From positions 23,919,501 to 23,983,500 of the forward strand of contig OX485805.1 of assembly GCA_950295325.1 (NCBI GenBank): a DNA stretch of 64,000 nucleotides, written 5' to 3'. Both the position numbers and the translations under genes were made by a program. Under the pieces are notes generated by a model that saw only the letters and a program-made list of their open reading frames with translations, was not told the DNA's origin and made no database searches. This DNA is from Polytrichum commune. Its lineage: Eukaryota; Streptophyta; Polytrichopsida; Polytrichales; Polytrichaceae. Of this stretch, positions 35,939 through 48,300 are shown piece after piece. How positions within the stretch are numbered: position 1 is the stretch's first letter; every line of letters begins with the position of its first letter.

Positions 35939-38500
35939 ATCGATGTCAACTTGTCAGAAGGACAATACATGCAACTGTGAGAGAAGAAGTGTAATTTTGA
36001 CACCTTTAAAGTGCGATAATTCCTGGTAGAGAGTTGAGTAGCACGGCTAATTACATGTCTATTCTCGACATGATTAGAGCAAATTGTGTTAGTTGAGATA
36101 TCTTTCTGTCAATTCCCCAGGCATTGAGTAATTTTACCACTAGGGGAGATGTAGGTGAAATGTCCTTTCTGAGAGAGGAACACAACTCTCTCTTTCGTGT
36201 GAAGAATGTGGTGTGCACCGTGAAGTTGAGAATTGAGATAACTCAACAAAATTGAGAATCGGGCGGCGGAGTGAAGCTCGTGACCAAGTTTTGTGAGGTC
36301 CATCGTCTAAGTAACTATCTCAGAAGGCGACCATAATCTTTAATGTTGGGACCATAGTCTGTAGTGACGGCGAAAGGTCGGGAAGATTGAGGAGCTTGAT
36401 CACATGAGGTGAATCGTGTAGAAGAAGGGAGACACCATTGTCCCATAAAGCTTGGCAGAAGGCCTGAGAGCCAGCATAAAGGGAGTAAGGGCTAGATATG
36501 TCTTTGAGAACTTGATGCTTACTTGTGATTGTTACTAAGACTATGGCCCACTCTATGAGACTCGATACTTGGAATTGATTATTGGTTGTTGAGATTATGG
36601 CCAACACTCAAACCACTATGGACTTGGGGATTTAGACTCGATCGGTTTGCTTAGGGTCCGATACTAGTTTTCGTCACTTGTAACTAAATTTTTGTGAATT
36701 ACAACAACTAATTTTAAAATAATTAAGCCCAATATTGGCTAATTAATCTAGAAGAGGAAAAAAATATTGAATATAGAATTACCAGCTTTGATTAGATAAT
36801 CCGAAAGCTTGAGGGGTATAATGGAGATAAATTGTGAATGGATGCTAACTTGTGACATGGCCTATAGTTACTGGATACTTAAGGAAGAGACTATGGACTA
36901 AAACAAGGGGCCTTGGCCTTGGGTGTATGAGACTATTGCTCACTCAAACGGCTATGGTTGAGTTGTGACTCCCTGAATTGTAAAATCATAATAAGAGGGA
37001 TGATATTAGCAAGAGTGTGTTGTAAGGGAGTGACTAAGCAATTGTATGTACTACATTGAGTGACCTTGAATACCCAATCCTCAATCTAATAAGACCCAAA
37101 TCTTATCTAAGAAGATGTTTACCCTGGGATTGTCATACTAATTTCATTTCATAATCCTTGTAATCTATCAATCAACCTAATAGTGATACCTAGATGTAAG
37201 TCTGACACTCATTTAGTCTTCCTTGTGTGGTTTTCTTAATTGGAACCCAATCTCAAAAACTATCTATAGAGAGCAACTAAGTTTGGGCAAGAACGTGATG
37301 CCACATTAGTGTCACTTTTCCATGCCTTGGACTCATATCCTACTGTACACTCTTTGGTGTCCGGATTGCTACTCTTGACCAATAAGATCGCTTGATTTTA
37401 AAATTTCTTTGGTCTCGGACCCTAATGTAAACCCACCCTAACTTAAAGTATGCAAGACTTAATTGAACACTAATCTTATGCATATTCCTATAGTGAGTGA
37501 TATATGACAAGCATTGTAGATAAGAATGGAAATGTGTATATATATATATATATATATATGACACTTAAGTTCAGTATATATTTGAACAAAAACATATAAA
37601 TACTTGTGGTAGATTCTATGCAATTGGTAAGCTTTAACCATAGGTTCTAGAATCTAACTTTGTCATGGGTTCTAAAATCACCTTTTGATCTTCGTCATAT
37701 TACTTTGGTTGCTCAAGCCTTACAAAGTCTTGATTGTAGATACCAATATGAGGACATATAACTATACATAACTACACATAACAACATAAGCTTGCTAGAT
37801 AACTTGCCACTCATACTTTATATCATACCTGAACCCCCTTCGAAGTGTCATGTTTATTCCATAGTGAAATATAGTAGTTTATGTCTTCAGTATGGTAGAA
37901 TTTCAAGGATTTTATTTTAAGGAAAGAATAAAAATAAAAAGACGAAATCGTTGCCTTAATTGAACATGAATCTTTGCCCACATAATAACAAAAAAACACT
38001 CTTCTCTAGGAAGAGTGTTATAGTACTCCTTGTAAACTTCAACGATCGCAATTTCCTTTCCTTAAGCCATGTGCCAAAAAAACTTAAGTGTTGTGGATCT
38101 TTATTTTAAGAAAGTAGTAGGGTAGGGCTTTATGCACATTTTTGATTTGGGAACCTACCACTATTACCCAAGGTGAAAATGCATGCAATTTTATTATAGT
38201 ATATGGGTTTTTTTTGAACAATTTGACCCCAAATTAGTCTAGAGGGATTCACTTGAGATGAATAAAGTACAAACACTACGGAGATCATGTTTTTACCATA
38301 CCTCTTTTAGGCTTTACCTCTTGTGGGTACTAAACTCAAAGAGGTGGGTGTCTAGAATCTAGCCCACATTGCATAGAATCCCTTATCACAAGAAATTTTT
38401 ACACTAAAATCAGTTTTAAAAGCGATTGGTTCACTCGGAATACCAGCTTCTTTTGCTCCGCATCAATAAATATCACTTATTATATAGAAATCATTATATT
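35939..38500. other. Gene-free stretch
   Basis: No exon of a known family, RNA gene or bounded element is recognised. A (TA)n tract lies at about 37536-37559. Confidence 0.5.
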
Positions 38501-39640
38501 TGTTAGGAAGTGCAGTGTCACGCATGTCAAATAAGATTTTAAATTGTAAGTTGTTGAAGGATCGGACATCGTAGGAAACACTTTGGTGTGTGTCTCTTTT
38601 ATTCTATAACATTTGATATTATTTCAGGTTTCAAGATGCACATGCTCATGTTCTTTTGTGGTTGCTCAAACGTTATCAAATATTTATTGAAAAAATGATT
38701 GCTATGCATATTTTGTATTAGAAGTGGACCAACGTTTAAATACAATTCTCCAAGCGGTGTTATTTTGTGTGTCGTGCCATCCCAACTTAAGAAAGGATGC
38801 CCCAATTTCAGTAAGCTTGTCCCAAGCAGTTGACCAATTGAGAAGCCTCAATTTCTTGATTGAATGTGCAAACCAATGTCCATAAGTGACAACAAGTGGA
38901 CCTATAGAGGGTGCGTCGATACAATGGAGTTTAAGTATGATGGTGAGTGATATACAACATATGGGGCATTTGCAGGTTTAGTTTGGTTAGTGTAATATTC
39001 ATGCACAAGTGCATTGCGTCTTCTTTTGCGTTGGTAGTGTATTCTGCCAAATACACGTTAGCAAGTCTACTTTATTGTATAACGTGTATTTGGCAGAATA
39101 CACTACCAACGCAAAAGAATATGTAATGCACTTGTGCATGAATATTACACAAACCAAACTAAACCCACAAATGCCCCATATGTTGTATATCACTCACCAT
39201 CGTACTCAAACTCCATTGTATTCACACACCCTCTACATGTCCACTTGTTGTCACTTATGGACATTGGTTTGCACATTCAATCAAGAAATTGGGGCTTCTC
39301 AATTGGTTAACTACTTAGGACAAGCTTACTAAAATTGGGACATCCTTTGTTAAGTTTGGATGGCACGACACACAAAACTACAACGTTTGGAGAATTGTCT
39401 TTAAATGTTGGTGTACTTCTAATACAAAATATGCATAGCAATCCTTTGCTCAATAAATATTTGATAATGTTTGAGCAACCACAAAAGAACACGAGCATGT
39501 GCATCTCGACACTTGAAATAATATCAAAATGTTATAGAATAAAAGAGACACACACTAAAATGTTTCCTACGATGTCCGTTCCTTCAACAATTTACAATTT
39601 AAAATCTTATTTGACATGCGTGACACTGCACTTCATAACA
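38501..39640. repeat. Long inverted repeat, 560-bp arms, 19-base loop
   Basis: The left arm 38501-39060 starts 'tgttaggaagtgcagtgtca'. It is mirrored end to end by the right arm 39080-39640, which ends 'tgacactgcacttcataaca'. The loop 39061-39079 is only 19 bases. Next to the loop about 40 bases pair perfectly ('gcgttggtagtgtattctgc' and its complement). Farther out the arms differ by scattered changes. A transcript would fold into one long double-stranded RNA stem. Each arm contains an outward-reading frame (38805-38599 on -, 39335-39655 on +) with the same peptide character. That peptide is not recognised. No target duplication is seen. Confidence 0.85.
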
Positions 39641-42600
39641 GACTTGAAGGTGTGAGCTACCAATGAACATGGGGAATGTAAGACGACATGGCCGCCTCAG
39701 AGGGCACCAATTCTGGACGGCACTTCAAACCTCCTCTTTGAAATCCATGACTACCATAATATACTTCATCATTTGCTTCTTGTTGCAATTATGGATATAT
39801 TACAAAAGATATTAAAAATACCACAAATGATATGCCACGAACCCTTCAAAAACAATAATAACTTTTACACAAAAGAAAAAGGTTGTGAACTTACAATGTA
39901 AACTAGCTTCACAACCTAATAACGACATTGTGATTCGTTAAACTATCCAATTTGTTATAGAAAAGTGAACAAATGTTAAATCTCATTCCTCGATCTATTT
40001 TTATGGTAGAATTAGACTTTAACTTTTTAAATTCAAAAGTAAAAAATCCTTTCATTCATGATTCTACTTTTGGTTCTATTTTGAATAGTGTAGTTCTACT
40101 ACTACTCACTATGAGTATTTTGATCTTCTTTCATCATTTACTAGTGAATGTTGGATATCCATCTTCTCGGAGCACTTCACCTTAAGTCCTGCGAATCATT
40201 TTAATATAGATTTGCATCAAATTGATAACTTTCACACAATTTAGTGTTGAATTAGATTTATACATGATAATTTCAACCTATTAAAAAATGTCAATGTCTT
40301 CAATGAAACATGATCTTGGTTTCATGAGGCTTCATTATCAAAATAAAGTCTTCATTCAATCAAGAATCTTATAAAAGATCTGCAATTGTTGTGAGACAAC
40401 TTGCAATATCTTTTATTTTTTGTAATTATTCAATCATGATTTTCATAATAATATATGTATCCTTCCAAAGTTTATTAAAGGGCAAGCTTGACATAATGTG
40501 GCATTACGTGAATTGGACAGGTTAGAAATTCTTCTCCGATTTAAGTAATCTCCTATAGTGCTTTGTCCTTAGTTTGGGATATCAATATGGACTTAAAATA
40601 TGCTAAGAATTTTTTATTATTATAGCCGTTGTCAAAAGAATAATACTACAATCTCAAATGTCAAGCAATACTTGAAAATTTGAGGTGAAGAGAAGAAATA
40701 AGAGGTGGGATAAGACAAGGGATGTTACTACGACCTAGGCTTAACAATTGTTGATTCATAAAAAAAAGTACCCTCAAGTTCTAGATAGTCATAATAATTA
40801 TACTACATATATTTTCAGATTAATATGATAATATCTAACGGGTGGAGGCCTTACCATTCCTAAACTTGTTGTTTTTGGGCCCCATTTTTTTCATTCATAA
40901 TTTTTTTCTCTTCAAGTTTGTCATATTTTTTTTACTCTTTCATTATGTAGCCTTCAAAATTTTATCTTTGATGATTTCTAGTTTTTTTAGCCTTCGGATC
41001 CAATTTGGATCTTGGTTGAAGGAGTTAATTGTTGTTCCCCCCCCCCTCACCAAGGTGGCCATAGATGGTTCAGTAGTTAGTGTTTCGGCTCTCCATTATG
41101 ATTTCTTGCATGGTCATAGCCATCCATTTTATTGCTTCAAAAATTTGGCATTAGATGGGGTAAGAATTTATTTGACTTTAAAATGATACAATATATTGAA
41201 ACACTAGTTAAATTTATGGTTATAATAATATTGATCAAAACAAATAAATGGTCCTCCTATTTGAGCTTATAACACTCTAGGTTTTTTTTAGCATGATGAG
41301 ATGGCTCTTTTGGACTTTAACGCATTTGATTCAATTTGTTGAATAAACCAAGCTAGATCATTGTCTCGTATGGATTGTGCTTCAAGATCTTCAACTTGAA
41401 AATTTGAGGTTTTGTGTCAAATGAATGAAAATTTGTCTCTTCTTCTTTAGTGGGCATGACATTGTAATGAAATTTGATATTTTACATGTTGTTATCCTTG
41501 TTGTTTGAAATTTTTGATAGATCTTTTAATAGACTCTAAAGATGTGAAGGCATACATATTTCCCAATCCAATGCAATTTCATGTAGAAGGTGAAAGGACC
41601 CACGTCATTGCTAGGGTGTTATGTCATATTAGCAAGTTTAAAATTTTAAAATAAAATAAAATAAAAATTATTATTATTATTACAAGGCCAAAAAAATCCC
41701 ACATATGTAAAGAATGGTTACAAGATCATGGGTTTCATGATTGAAAAAACTCACAATAGATATCCAAATAATACTTCAATTAGGTCCTGAGATAAAATTC
41801 TCATAAATTGTTTTTAAAAAATTACTTAGAAAATGCACAGTTTTGCACAAGTTTTTAGATGAATATGTAATCTTGATTAGCATATCTGTAAAAGCCAATC
41901 TTGTGCATTTAATCAAGGTCATAAAAAATATTGCAACAAATTTTGACTCAATTGAAAAACCTATATGTTGGTCCTCGGTAAAAATGCTTTAACCTTCAAT
42001 ACAAAACTTGGAAGGGATTTCCATATAAGGTCGTCAACAAGAATTTTAGATTAGTAAAGAGCAAGGTCATAACCATAATCCATGTGATCAATTTTATATA
42101 AACACATAGGATAATTGGTGTGAACAAATATTTTCTCTCAAGCTACAAAGCTTACTTAAAAAGAATTGCGCATTGAAATCATGTTTACTTTTCATATGTT
42201 TTTTCTATGATTAATGGAGAATAGATAAGCTTCAAACAATATGATTTTTTTCAAATAAAATAGATACACACCATTTTATCTTTAGGAGAGATTCATACCT
42301 ACCTTATAAAGAGCCCTGGAAATACCTAAAATTGAAGATGCCTTCTCCAGTTGCAAATCATCTAGTCAAGAGGATTAAAAAGAACCACCATGTTTGAGAC
42401 TTAGCAAGCTCAGAGACTTAAGACTACACACAAATCTACATGGAGTCCTACATGGCAACAAATAGACAATGATTCATGGTCTACTAAAATTTGTTGTTAG
42501 GGCTTACCTCAAAGAGGTAAAGCCAGATGCGATATCCACTAGACCATGGCTTATAAATAAAGTGTTATTGGTTCCTAAAAATATTTAATTGTCTTGGTGG

Positions 42601-42845
42601 GATTTCAAACTCCATAACTCCAGATTTTTGCCAAACATCTCTAAAGAGGGAGCTTGGACTACACCACCTAAATGTCTAATTTGTGATCTGATTGTTTGGT
42701 AGATAGTGATAGTGTATTGTCTTACAAGGTGGTTGTTCTTAACACCCAAACAAAATAACTTGGGAAGAGGGTTTGATGAAGATTTCATATCTTCCAGTAT
42801 AAAGAGACCACCCAATTAGTACAAGCATGCTAAAAGCGTTTGAGA
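39641..42845. other. Gene-free AT-rich stretch
   Basis: Long AT-rich region without a recognisable exon or bounded element. Around 42425-42520 a weak R2-like fragment occurs ('catggagtcctacatggcaa'). A 114-codon frame at 40842-41186 (+) is hydrophobic, low in complexity and probably fortuitous. Confidence 0.5.
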
Positions 42846-42849
42846 TATA

Positions 42850-43225
42850 TGGGTGTTTTTCAGTTTGTATTTCATGCTCTCCAACTTCTACCGATTAGAT
42901 ATACACAACAAAATATGTGTTGCATTAGCAAATCTACAATGAAGCATCAACAAAAATTGGATTGAAAATTAGACTCCTTGTGATTTAGTTATGGATATTG
43001 GAAGTACGTGGTTGTTGATTCCTTAATTGAATACATTAGTCCTCCCATGGTGCTCACCATTGAGCATGGAGTAGTTGATAAAAATTGAAGACATTGTCCA
43101 ATCTCTTTTGAAACATGTGTCTTAATGATGTTTGTTCTTTGACCCTCACCGAACCACACTCCAATCAAATCTAGATGCCCAATTTAAAAAGGTAACCCAT
43201 TAACACCCACACACCTTATACAAGC
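42850..43225 (-). repeat. Dispersed repeat R1, copy 5 (reversed)
   Basis: On the minus strand it follows copies 3 and 4. Landmarks are 'accctcaccgaaccacac', 'agacattgtccaatctcttt', 'tgcattagcaaatctacaat' and 'caacttctaccgattagat'. Confidence 0.65.
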
Positions 43226-43590
43226 ATTTGCCAATAATTTGTGTGTAATTTACAAGGGAGAGATGTTACCCTCCTTAAACTGCTTGTGTATAGTCAATTC
43301 ATCCATGCACAGAAGTCATGAAGCTTCATTTTCCAACACCTAGTTATAACTTCATTTTCCAACACCTAGTTCCTCCATCTTCTTTACCTTCGCCTATAAA
43401 TGGTTTGGTTGTTAGGTTCTTCAACCTTCAGAAGCTCCAACAACATTTCATCAAAAGTGGCTTCCTGCTGTTACGGTGCCATTTAAAAAATGGAGACAAA
43501 AATAGATTATGTAGATTGTGGAAAATGCAAAACTGTGGGCAGATTTAAGCATTTGCTTATCAAGATATTGACTTGGGTCATCTTATCAAC

Positions 43591-43734
43591 AAACTCCAAA
43601 TCTGGAAGAGCTGAAGTATGGCATAACTTTTATCTCTTCCAAAATTTCCATGCGCATGCTAAATCTGCTCAAGGTACTTTTGTAGGAGAGAAATCTATCC
43701 CATACTGCATAGAACTCTTCCAGATTTGGAGTTT
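43591..43734. other. Short hairpin, about 144 nt, microRNA-precursor-like
   Basis: AAACTCCAAATCTGGAAGAG (43591-43610) is matched perfectly by its reverse complement at 43715-43734. The next 25-30 bases of each arm also pair with few mismatches ('gtatggcata' against 'tatcccatac'). Size and arm length fit a plant microRNA precursor or a small MITE. No mature species can be named. The strand is unknown. Confidence 0.5.
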
Positions 43735-44135
43735 CCTGGTAAGTCATTTTCTTTCTCACTCATTTAAAAGATTGCACGTTGCCGGTTTCTGCAAGGAAAA
43801 AGAGGAGCCCCTGACAAAGATAGTCATTGGAGATTGATCAGGCATGTGACAGTAGGCCAAAAATCCTTGAAATAGAACAGCACATGCAGTCACCTGGTAT
43901 ACATCCAAAATGAACTCCACTTAGTGTAGAGGGTTCACGCTGAGAAAGTCTCTTGTGTGGAAAATCTGGATAGAATAAAGGAGTCCTGTATAGCAAAAAG
44001 ACACAGAATTTTCGGCAAATTTCACCTGGATTGCGAGAGACGCCTGGGCAATGTGTGGAGCACCAACTTTATCACTGTTGTAAAATGAGTGTCAGACTAC
44101 ACAGAAAGAATACTAAAAGGATTGAAAGAAAGAGT
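43735..44135. other. 3' flank of bL29c
   Basis: About 400 bp downstream of the bL29c stop codon on its strand. Probably includes its 3' untranslated region. No other feature. Confidence 0.35.
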
Positions 44136-46023
44136 CTACTTCTTTTCTTGCTCGGCCAATGAGGCAGCATATGATGGAGGTGGTCTAGTGACAATGCTGC
44201 GCTTCCATTGTCGGTCAAGTTTCCTGGATTCCCTAAGAGTCACGCCCCTCTCAAGTTCCCGTTCACGTCGGATAGTCAGCATCCTTGCAATCTGCCAATG
44301 CCAGCAAACAATTGACTCTTTAGAAACAGCTGCTAGGTGAACAATCAGTTCATGACGAGGTCTCAGTTCTTGCCGACCTTGTCCAGAATAAGAAAGATGA
44401 CTCCGATGTTGCCACCAGTGTGGATTATTGTGTTGCTTCATCTTTGAGTTGGTCTAAGTCTATACATAAACCCAGAACATGCATCAAGAGAATTAGAGTG
44501 CCCCCCCCCCCCCGGAACATTTTTTCAAAGGTGAACACCTTGAACAGGTGCAAGCTATCTTCCCACGTGGTTTGTTGAAGTTACCTGGTTCACCCGTATA
44601 CCCCCACTATGGGTGGACCATAGGTGGTAGGGTGCAACACAAATTAAGTGATAGAGAGGTTACCCATCCAAATACTATTCTGGCCTTCGGCAGCTTAATC
44701 TCAGAGTTCCCATGGGATGCCTAAGGCTTTGGAATTAAGCCATCCTTTACCATATCCAGTAACTCAAACATGCATTCATCTATGACAACATATGCCCCAG
44801 ACAACACCAATTACAAACAAACAAGAATTCAGTGGCTTAACCTCAGAGTTCCCATTGGGATCCAGGTTTAGGCCTTGGATTTAAGCCACCCTCTACCATA
44901 TCCAGCAACTCAAACACACATTCATCTATAACGACATATGCTCCAGAAAACACCAACTGAAAGAAACAAGATTTCAGCAGCTTAACCTTGGAGGTCCCAT
45001 GGGATCAGGGTTAAAGCCTTGGGTTTAAGCCACCCTTTATCATATCCAGTAACTCAAACAGGCATTCATCTATGACGACATATGCTCCAGACAACACCAA
45101 TTTGGAATTCACACGGGATCCGGGTAAAGCCCTTAGGTTTAAGCCACCCTATACCACATCCAGTATCTCGAACAGGCTTTCATTCAACTATGAAGACATG
45201 TGCTCCAGACATCAACACCAATTGAATTCCAGAAACAAGAATTCATCAGCAATAAGGAGAAGCAAGAACCAACCTGTTTGCGGATGCGGCGAAACTCGCT
45301 GCTCTTGTACTCCTGTCGAGTAGCCTGCTTAGACCGAAGCAAGAAGAGCTCTCCCTTCAAATCCACCACAGTCTGATTGATGTCCTCGTCGCTCATCTTC
45401 CTAATACCTACCAGCTCCTCCTCCCGCTTCGCCATCGATACAACCTTCAAAGAAGGTGCTCCTGAGACTGTCTGTGCCTCAGGCATAGCGACGGACCGCA
45501 TGCGTACACTGCCATTGTTCGAACTGCTCACGCTTCCCAACCTCTCTGGCTACAAAACCAAACCAAAAAAAATAGGTTAAACAAACACACACGCACACAC
45601 ACACACTCCCTCGCCATTCAAGCACCCATAGCATCATTCCACTTCCACCATCCCTAAATTCACCAATGCAGTCATTCCTTACAAAAAAAAACGCAAGCTT
45701 GTAACCCTAATGCGAGTCCTTCCTGAGGTAAAGGATAAGGTTAGATAGAATCTAAATTCTGATCATTAGATACAGAAAAATGACAAAATCATTCAGGTAC
45801 TTCCTTAGCTAGTGATAGAGCTGCGAGAACCGGAGATAGTTGGTGGAACATGTGATAATGTTGAAGTCACATTGCTTGGTGACGAAAAATCGTACAGTGT
45901 GCAGAGTGATTTTGTTGTTTTGGAATTGCAAGAGGGGAGAGGGACAGAGGGAGGTTCAGGTTGGTTGCTTACCAGCTTGAGGGAGGTGGCGAGGGAGGAG
46001 AGGTTGAAGGCCAGGGACGCCAT
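44136..46023 (-). CDS. Plastid ribosomal protein bL29 (nuclear-encoded)
   Basis: Three exons on the minus strand, 46023-45973, 45549-45274 and 44291-44136, join in frame with GT-AG introns to give 160 aa. bL29 is part of the large subunit of the chloroplast ribosome, near the exit of the nascent-chain tunnel. Residues 1-45 are rich in Ser/Ala/Leu and poor in acids, as in a plastid transit peptide. The L29 core follows: 'LVGIRKMSDEDINQTVVDLK' then 'GELFLLRSKQATRQEY'. The helix goes on across the intron ('RRIRKQ' to 'IARMLTIRRERE'). The C-terminal extension 'RKLDRQWKRSIVTRPPPS' is typical of plant plastid L29. The start is the first ATG, and its 17-codon exon ends at a good donor (gtaagc). A (GA)n tract lies in the leader. 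Confidence 0.92.
44292..44682 (-). other. bL29c intron 2, 3' part, with C run
   Basis: Intronic sequence. Includes a run of about 14 C near 44502-44515, read as G on the transcribed strand. Confidence 0.5.
44683..45235 (-). repeat. Tandem repeats in bL29c intron 2, unit about 146 bp, four copies
   Basis: Each unit has 'cagcttaaccttggaggtcc', 'ttaagccaccct', 'accatatccagtaactcaaa', 'cattcatctatgacgacata' and 'tgctccagacaacaccaa' or variants. Units start near 44688, 44832, 44978 and 45100. The array reaches to within about 40 bases of the exon 2 donor site. Confidence 0.8.
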
Positions 46024-46085
46024 GGTCGCGGAGGCTGTCTGTCCTGTGCAAGATGCGAAGAGTTCCTGAAGCTGAGAGAAGTCTG

Positions 46086-46089
<4 letters not shown>

Positions 46090-46129
<40 letters not shown>
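46090..46129 (-). repeat. (GA)20 microsatellite in the bL29c leader
   Basis: About 20 GA units lie 67-107 bases upstream of the bL29c ATG, giving a (CT)n leader on the coding strand. A 7-8 base G run follows. CT-rich leaders are common in plant genes, so a regulatory role is possible but not shown. Confidence 0.8.
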
Positions 46130-46135
<6 letters not shown>

Positions 46136-46614
46136 CAGTGGATAAGGCTGCAACGGGTCGCCCGGAGGGGCCCAGCTTCCGCCCGGCGAAACGGCGGGTG
46201 GGACGACAGTCCTATTCACACCAGTTAAAGGGATGATGAATAAACCAAGTTGGAGAGAGGGAATTGCTGTAAAGGGGCGTATTTCTCATCCATTCAACAT
46301 AAAAACTCGACCCCCTTATAGTTTGTTACCAATTCATCTCAATTAACCTTAGAGTATACTAATTTGGGATCTTTAAAACTAATTCCGATGCCGAATCAAC
46401 TTTAAAGAATAACATGTGGGTTGCATGCTATTTCAGGGATTCTATGTTGGATGAATGAGGGGTACACTCGTCCACGATAATTCCCTCTGTCCAACAAAGT
46501 TTTGAGTTTTGTGATATGATTTTGACCTAATGTAGTTTTTATGGGTAAAGAGGCACCTCAAACGCGCATATCAACTAAGTATCAAGCATTTGATAGGCAG
46601 TGCACTCTAACCTC
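46130..46614. promoter_or_regulatory. Probable promoter region of bL29c
   Basis: Upstream of the (CT)n leader on the minus strand. The first 100 bases are GC-rich, then the sequence becomes AT-rich. No TATA box or other element could be fixed. Confidence 0.3.
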
Positions 46615-46945
46615 CCTAATATCATGCCTGTGGCAACTAAAGTGCACGTGATATTAAGGAGGTTTGTAGTGGTAACATGGATGCATGATAATAAAGAATT
46701 AGTGTAGTATGTGACATTATGGAATAACACAAAGTCAACATTGTAATAATAGCAATGATAACAACATGATGCATGTGAACATGTGGTTTGAATTTCTTTG
46801 GTGGATTTATTTTTTTGATGTCAAAACTTGTGATATATGGGAGGGAAATTTAGACTGAGCACATCAGTTCCCTAGGGTTTTGGGATATAAGAGAGGGAGT
46901 GGCATTACAGAGTGTGACATCACGGAGGTTATGATGTATTGAAGG
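46615..46945 (+). repeat. Dispersed repeat R4, copy 3
   Basis: Starts 'gtggcaactaaagtgcacgt' and goes through 'aattagtgtagtatgtgaca', 'ggaataacacaaagtcaac', 'gatgtcaaaacttgtgata' and 'ttccctagggttttgggata' to 'gtgacatcacggagg'. The right part of this copy is included in the 1.2-kb duplication that follows. Confidence 0.65.
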
Positions 46946-48075
46946 CATTTATGAAATGCCCAAGAATACAAGCTAAACATTTTTTTGGAAGGTAAGTTTC
47001 TGTTATTTACCATAGTTCTCAACTTGGAGTTCAGAGTTTGCATTTCCTTGGATCAGCATCTGGAATGTGAGATTTTAGCAACAATCTGTAGATTTTTCTG
47101 ATTCTCCATGTTGCTATATTTTTCTAAGTGTCGTGATGCAAGGTCCAAGAGTTCACACTCTTAGAAAATTTTCCAAAAATCTTTCATAAGAGATTCCAAT
47201 GGAGATTATGAGCTTTCAACATCATGTAATTCAGAGTCAACAAATCTTTCATAAGAGATTCCAATGGAGATTATTGATCAAAGTCAAGGTTACTTTACAA
47301 TCTAAAGTGGTTATGCATCCCCTGTGGTTTAAGTAATCGAGATTAGTAGGTACACTGTAGTTTTGTAAAAGATTTATACAAGGTTCAAATAAATTAGTTC
47401 AATTGGTGTTTCTTCTTCGAATCACCTTTAGGACTCATCAAAGTTCACTCAAAGAGGCCCACCTAGACTGACCCAACACCTGAACACCATAATCGTTCAA
47501 GCATACCTACCAATGAATTACATTAACTACAATGTTATTCCATAATCCACTGTTAAGGGTTTACATAGGTGTGCCAGGCCATTCTCTACCATGGACCACA
47601 ACCGGTCCTTGTGTATTCCAAATGCAAGAATCCCTTGGGCATCATACTGTACAAACATAGTCATGAATTTGTACAGGCTATCAGGTTTCAGAAAAGCCAC
47701 ATTGCACCTCATCTGTATGACCGAAATGAAAAAAAACTGCAAATGTTGAAGGAAGTAAATGAAAACAACTAAAAGATTGACAAGGCAGTGAAATTCCATC
47801 CATTGTTGTGAAGAAACTGGTTACAAAGACCCATGACCATCTCCACCAATAGTGCTGACAAAATTGTATTAATCTAGCTTCACAAACAAGTATGTGTGTC
47901 AAATAACACTACAAATAGTATGTAGGGTCTTCAACTCCTATTCTGATGCAAACCACGACCGTTGTGCTGAGAATACAAGCAGAGGAGGGACATAGATTAA
48001 TGGATTGTTGCTTGAAGTCCTTGTGGGATCCCACCTTGTTGTGCCTTTGCAGTAGCAATGATTATTGAAACATTG
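46848..48075 (-). repeat. Duplicated eIF3m 3' region (copy 1 of a 1.2-kb direct duplication)
   Basis: Nearly identical to 55642-56853 in the same orientation, with scattered substitutions and a few small indels. It begins inside R4 ('atttagactgagcacatcag'). It ends inside the last coding exon of eIF3m ('ttgaaacattg'), a few bases from that exon's acceptor. It therefore carries the gene's 3' flank and most of its last exon. Confidence 0.85.
47997..48075 (-). pseudogene. Duplicated last exon of eIF3m
   Basis: On the minus strand it reads through 'IIATAKAQQGGIPQGLQA' to the same stop position as the intact gene. Two or three residues differ from the intact exon. The splice acceptor and all earlier exons are absent, so it cannot make eIF3m. 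Confidence 0.8.
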
Positions 48076-48300
48076 GTAATTGTTTATTTATGAGTTGAAC
48101 ACTCATGCAACATATGCAATCCTTTCAAAGCAATTTTTAAAAACAAACTCGTATATTTTAAAATTAACAAAAAAAACTCTTGTATCAAAAGGATGCAATT
48201 CTTTTCCTCTCTATATGGCTAAGGAAATCTTTCCACACAAAAAAAGTAAAATCCACAAATATGCATTTTCTATAAATTTATGAATAGAACTCTATCAAAT

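Noticed and set aside
38501-39640. The long inverted repeat as an LTR or TIR transposon with a coding interior
   Set aside because: The spacer is only 19 bases, no target duplication is visible and there is no transposase.
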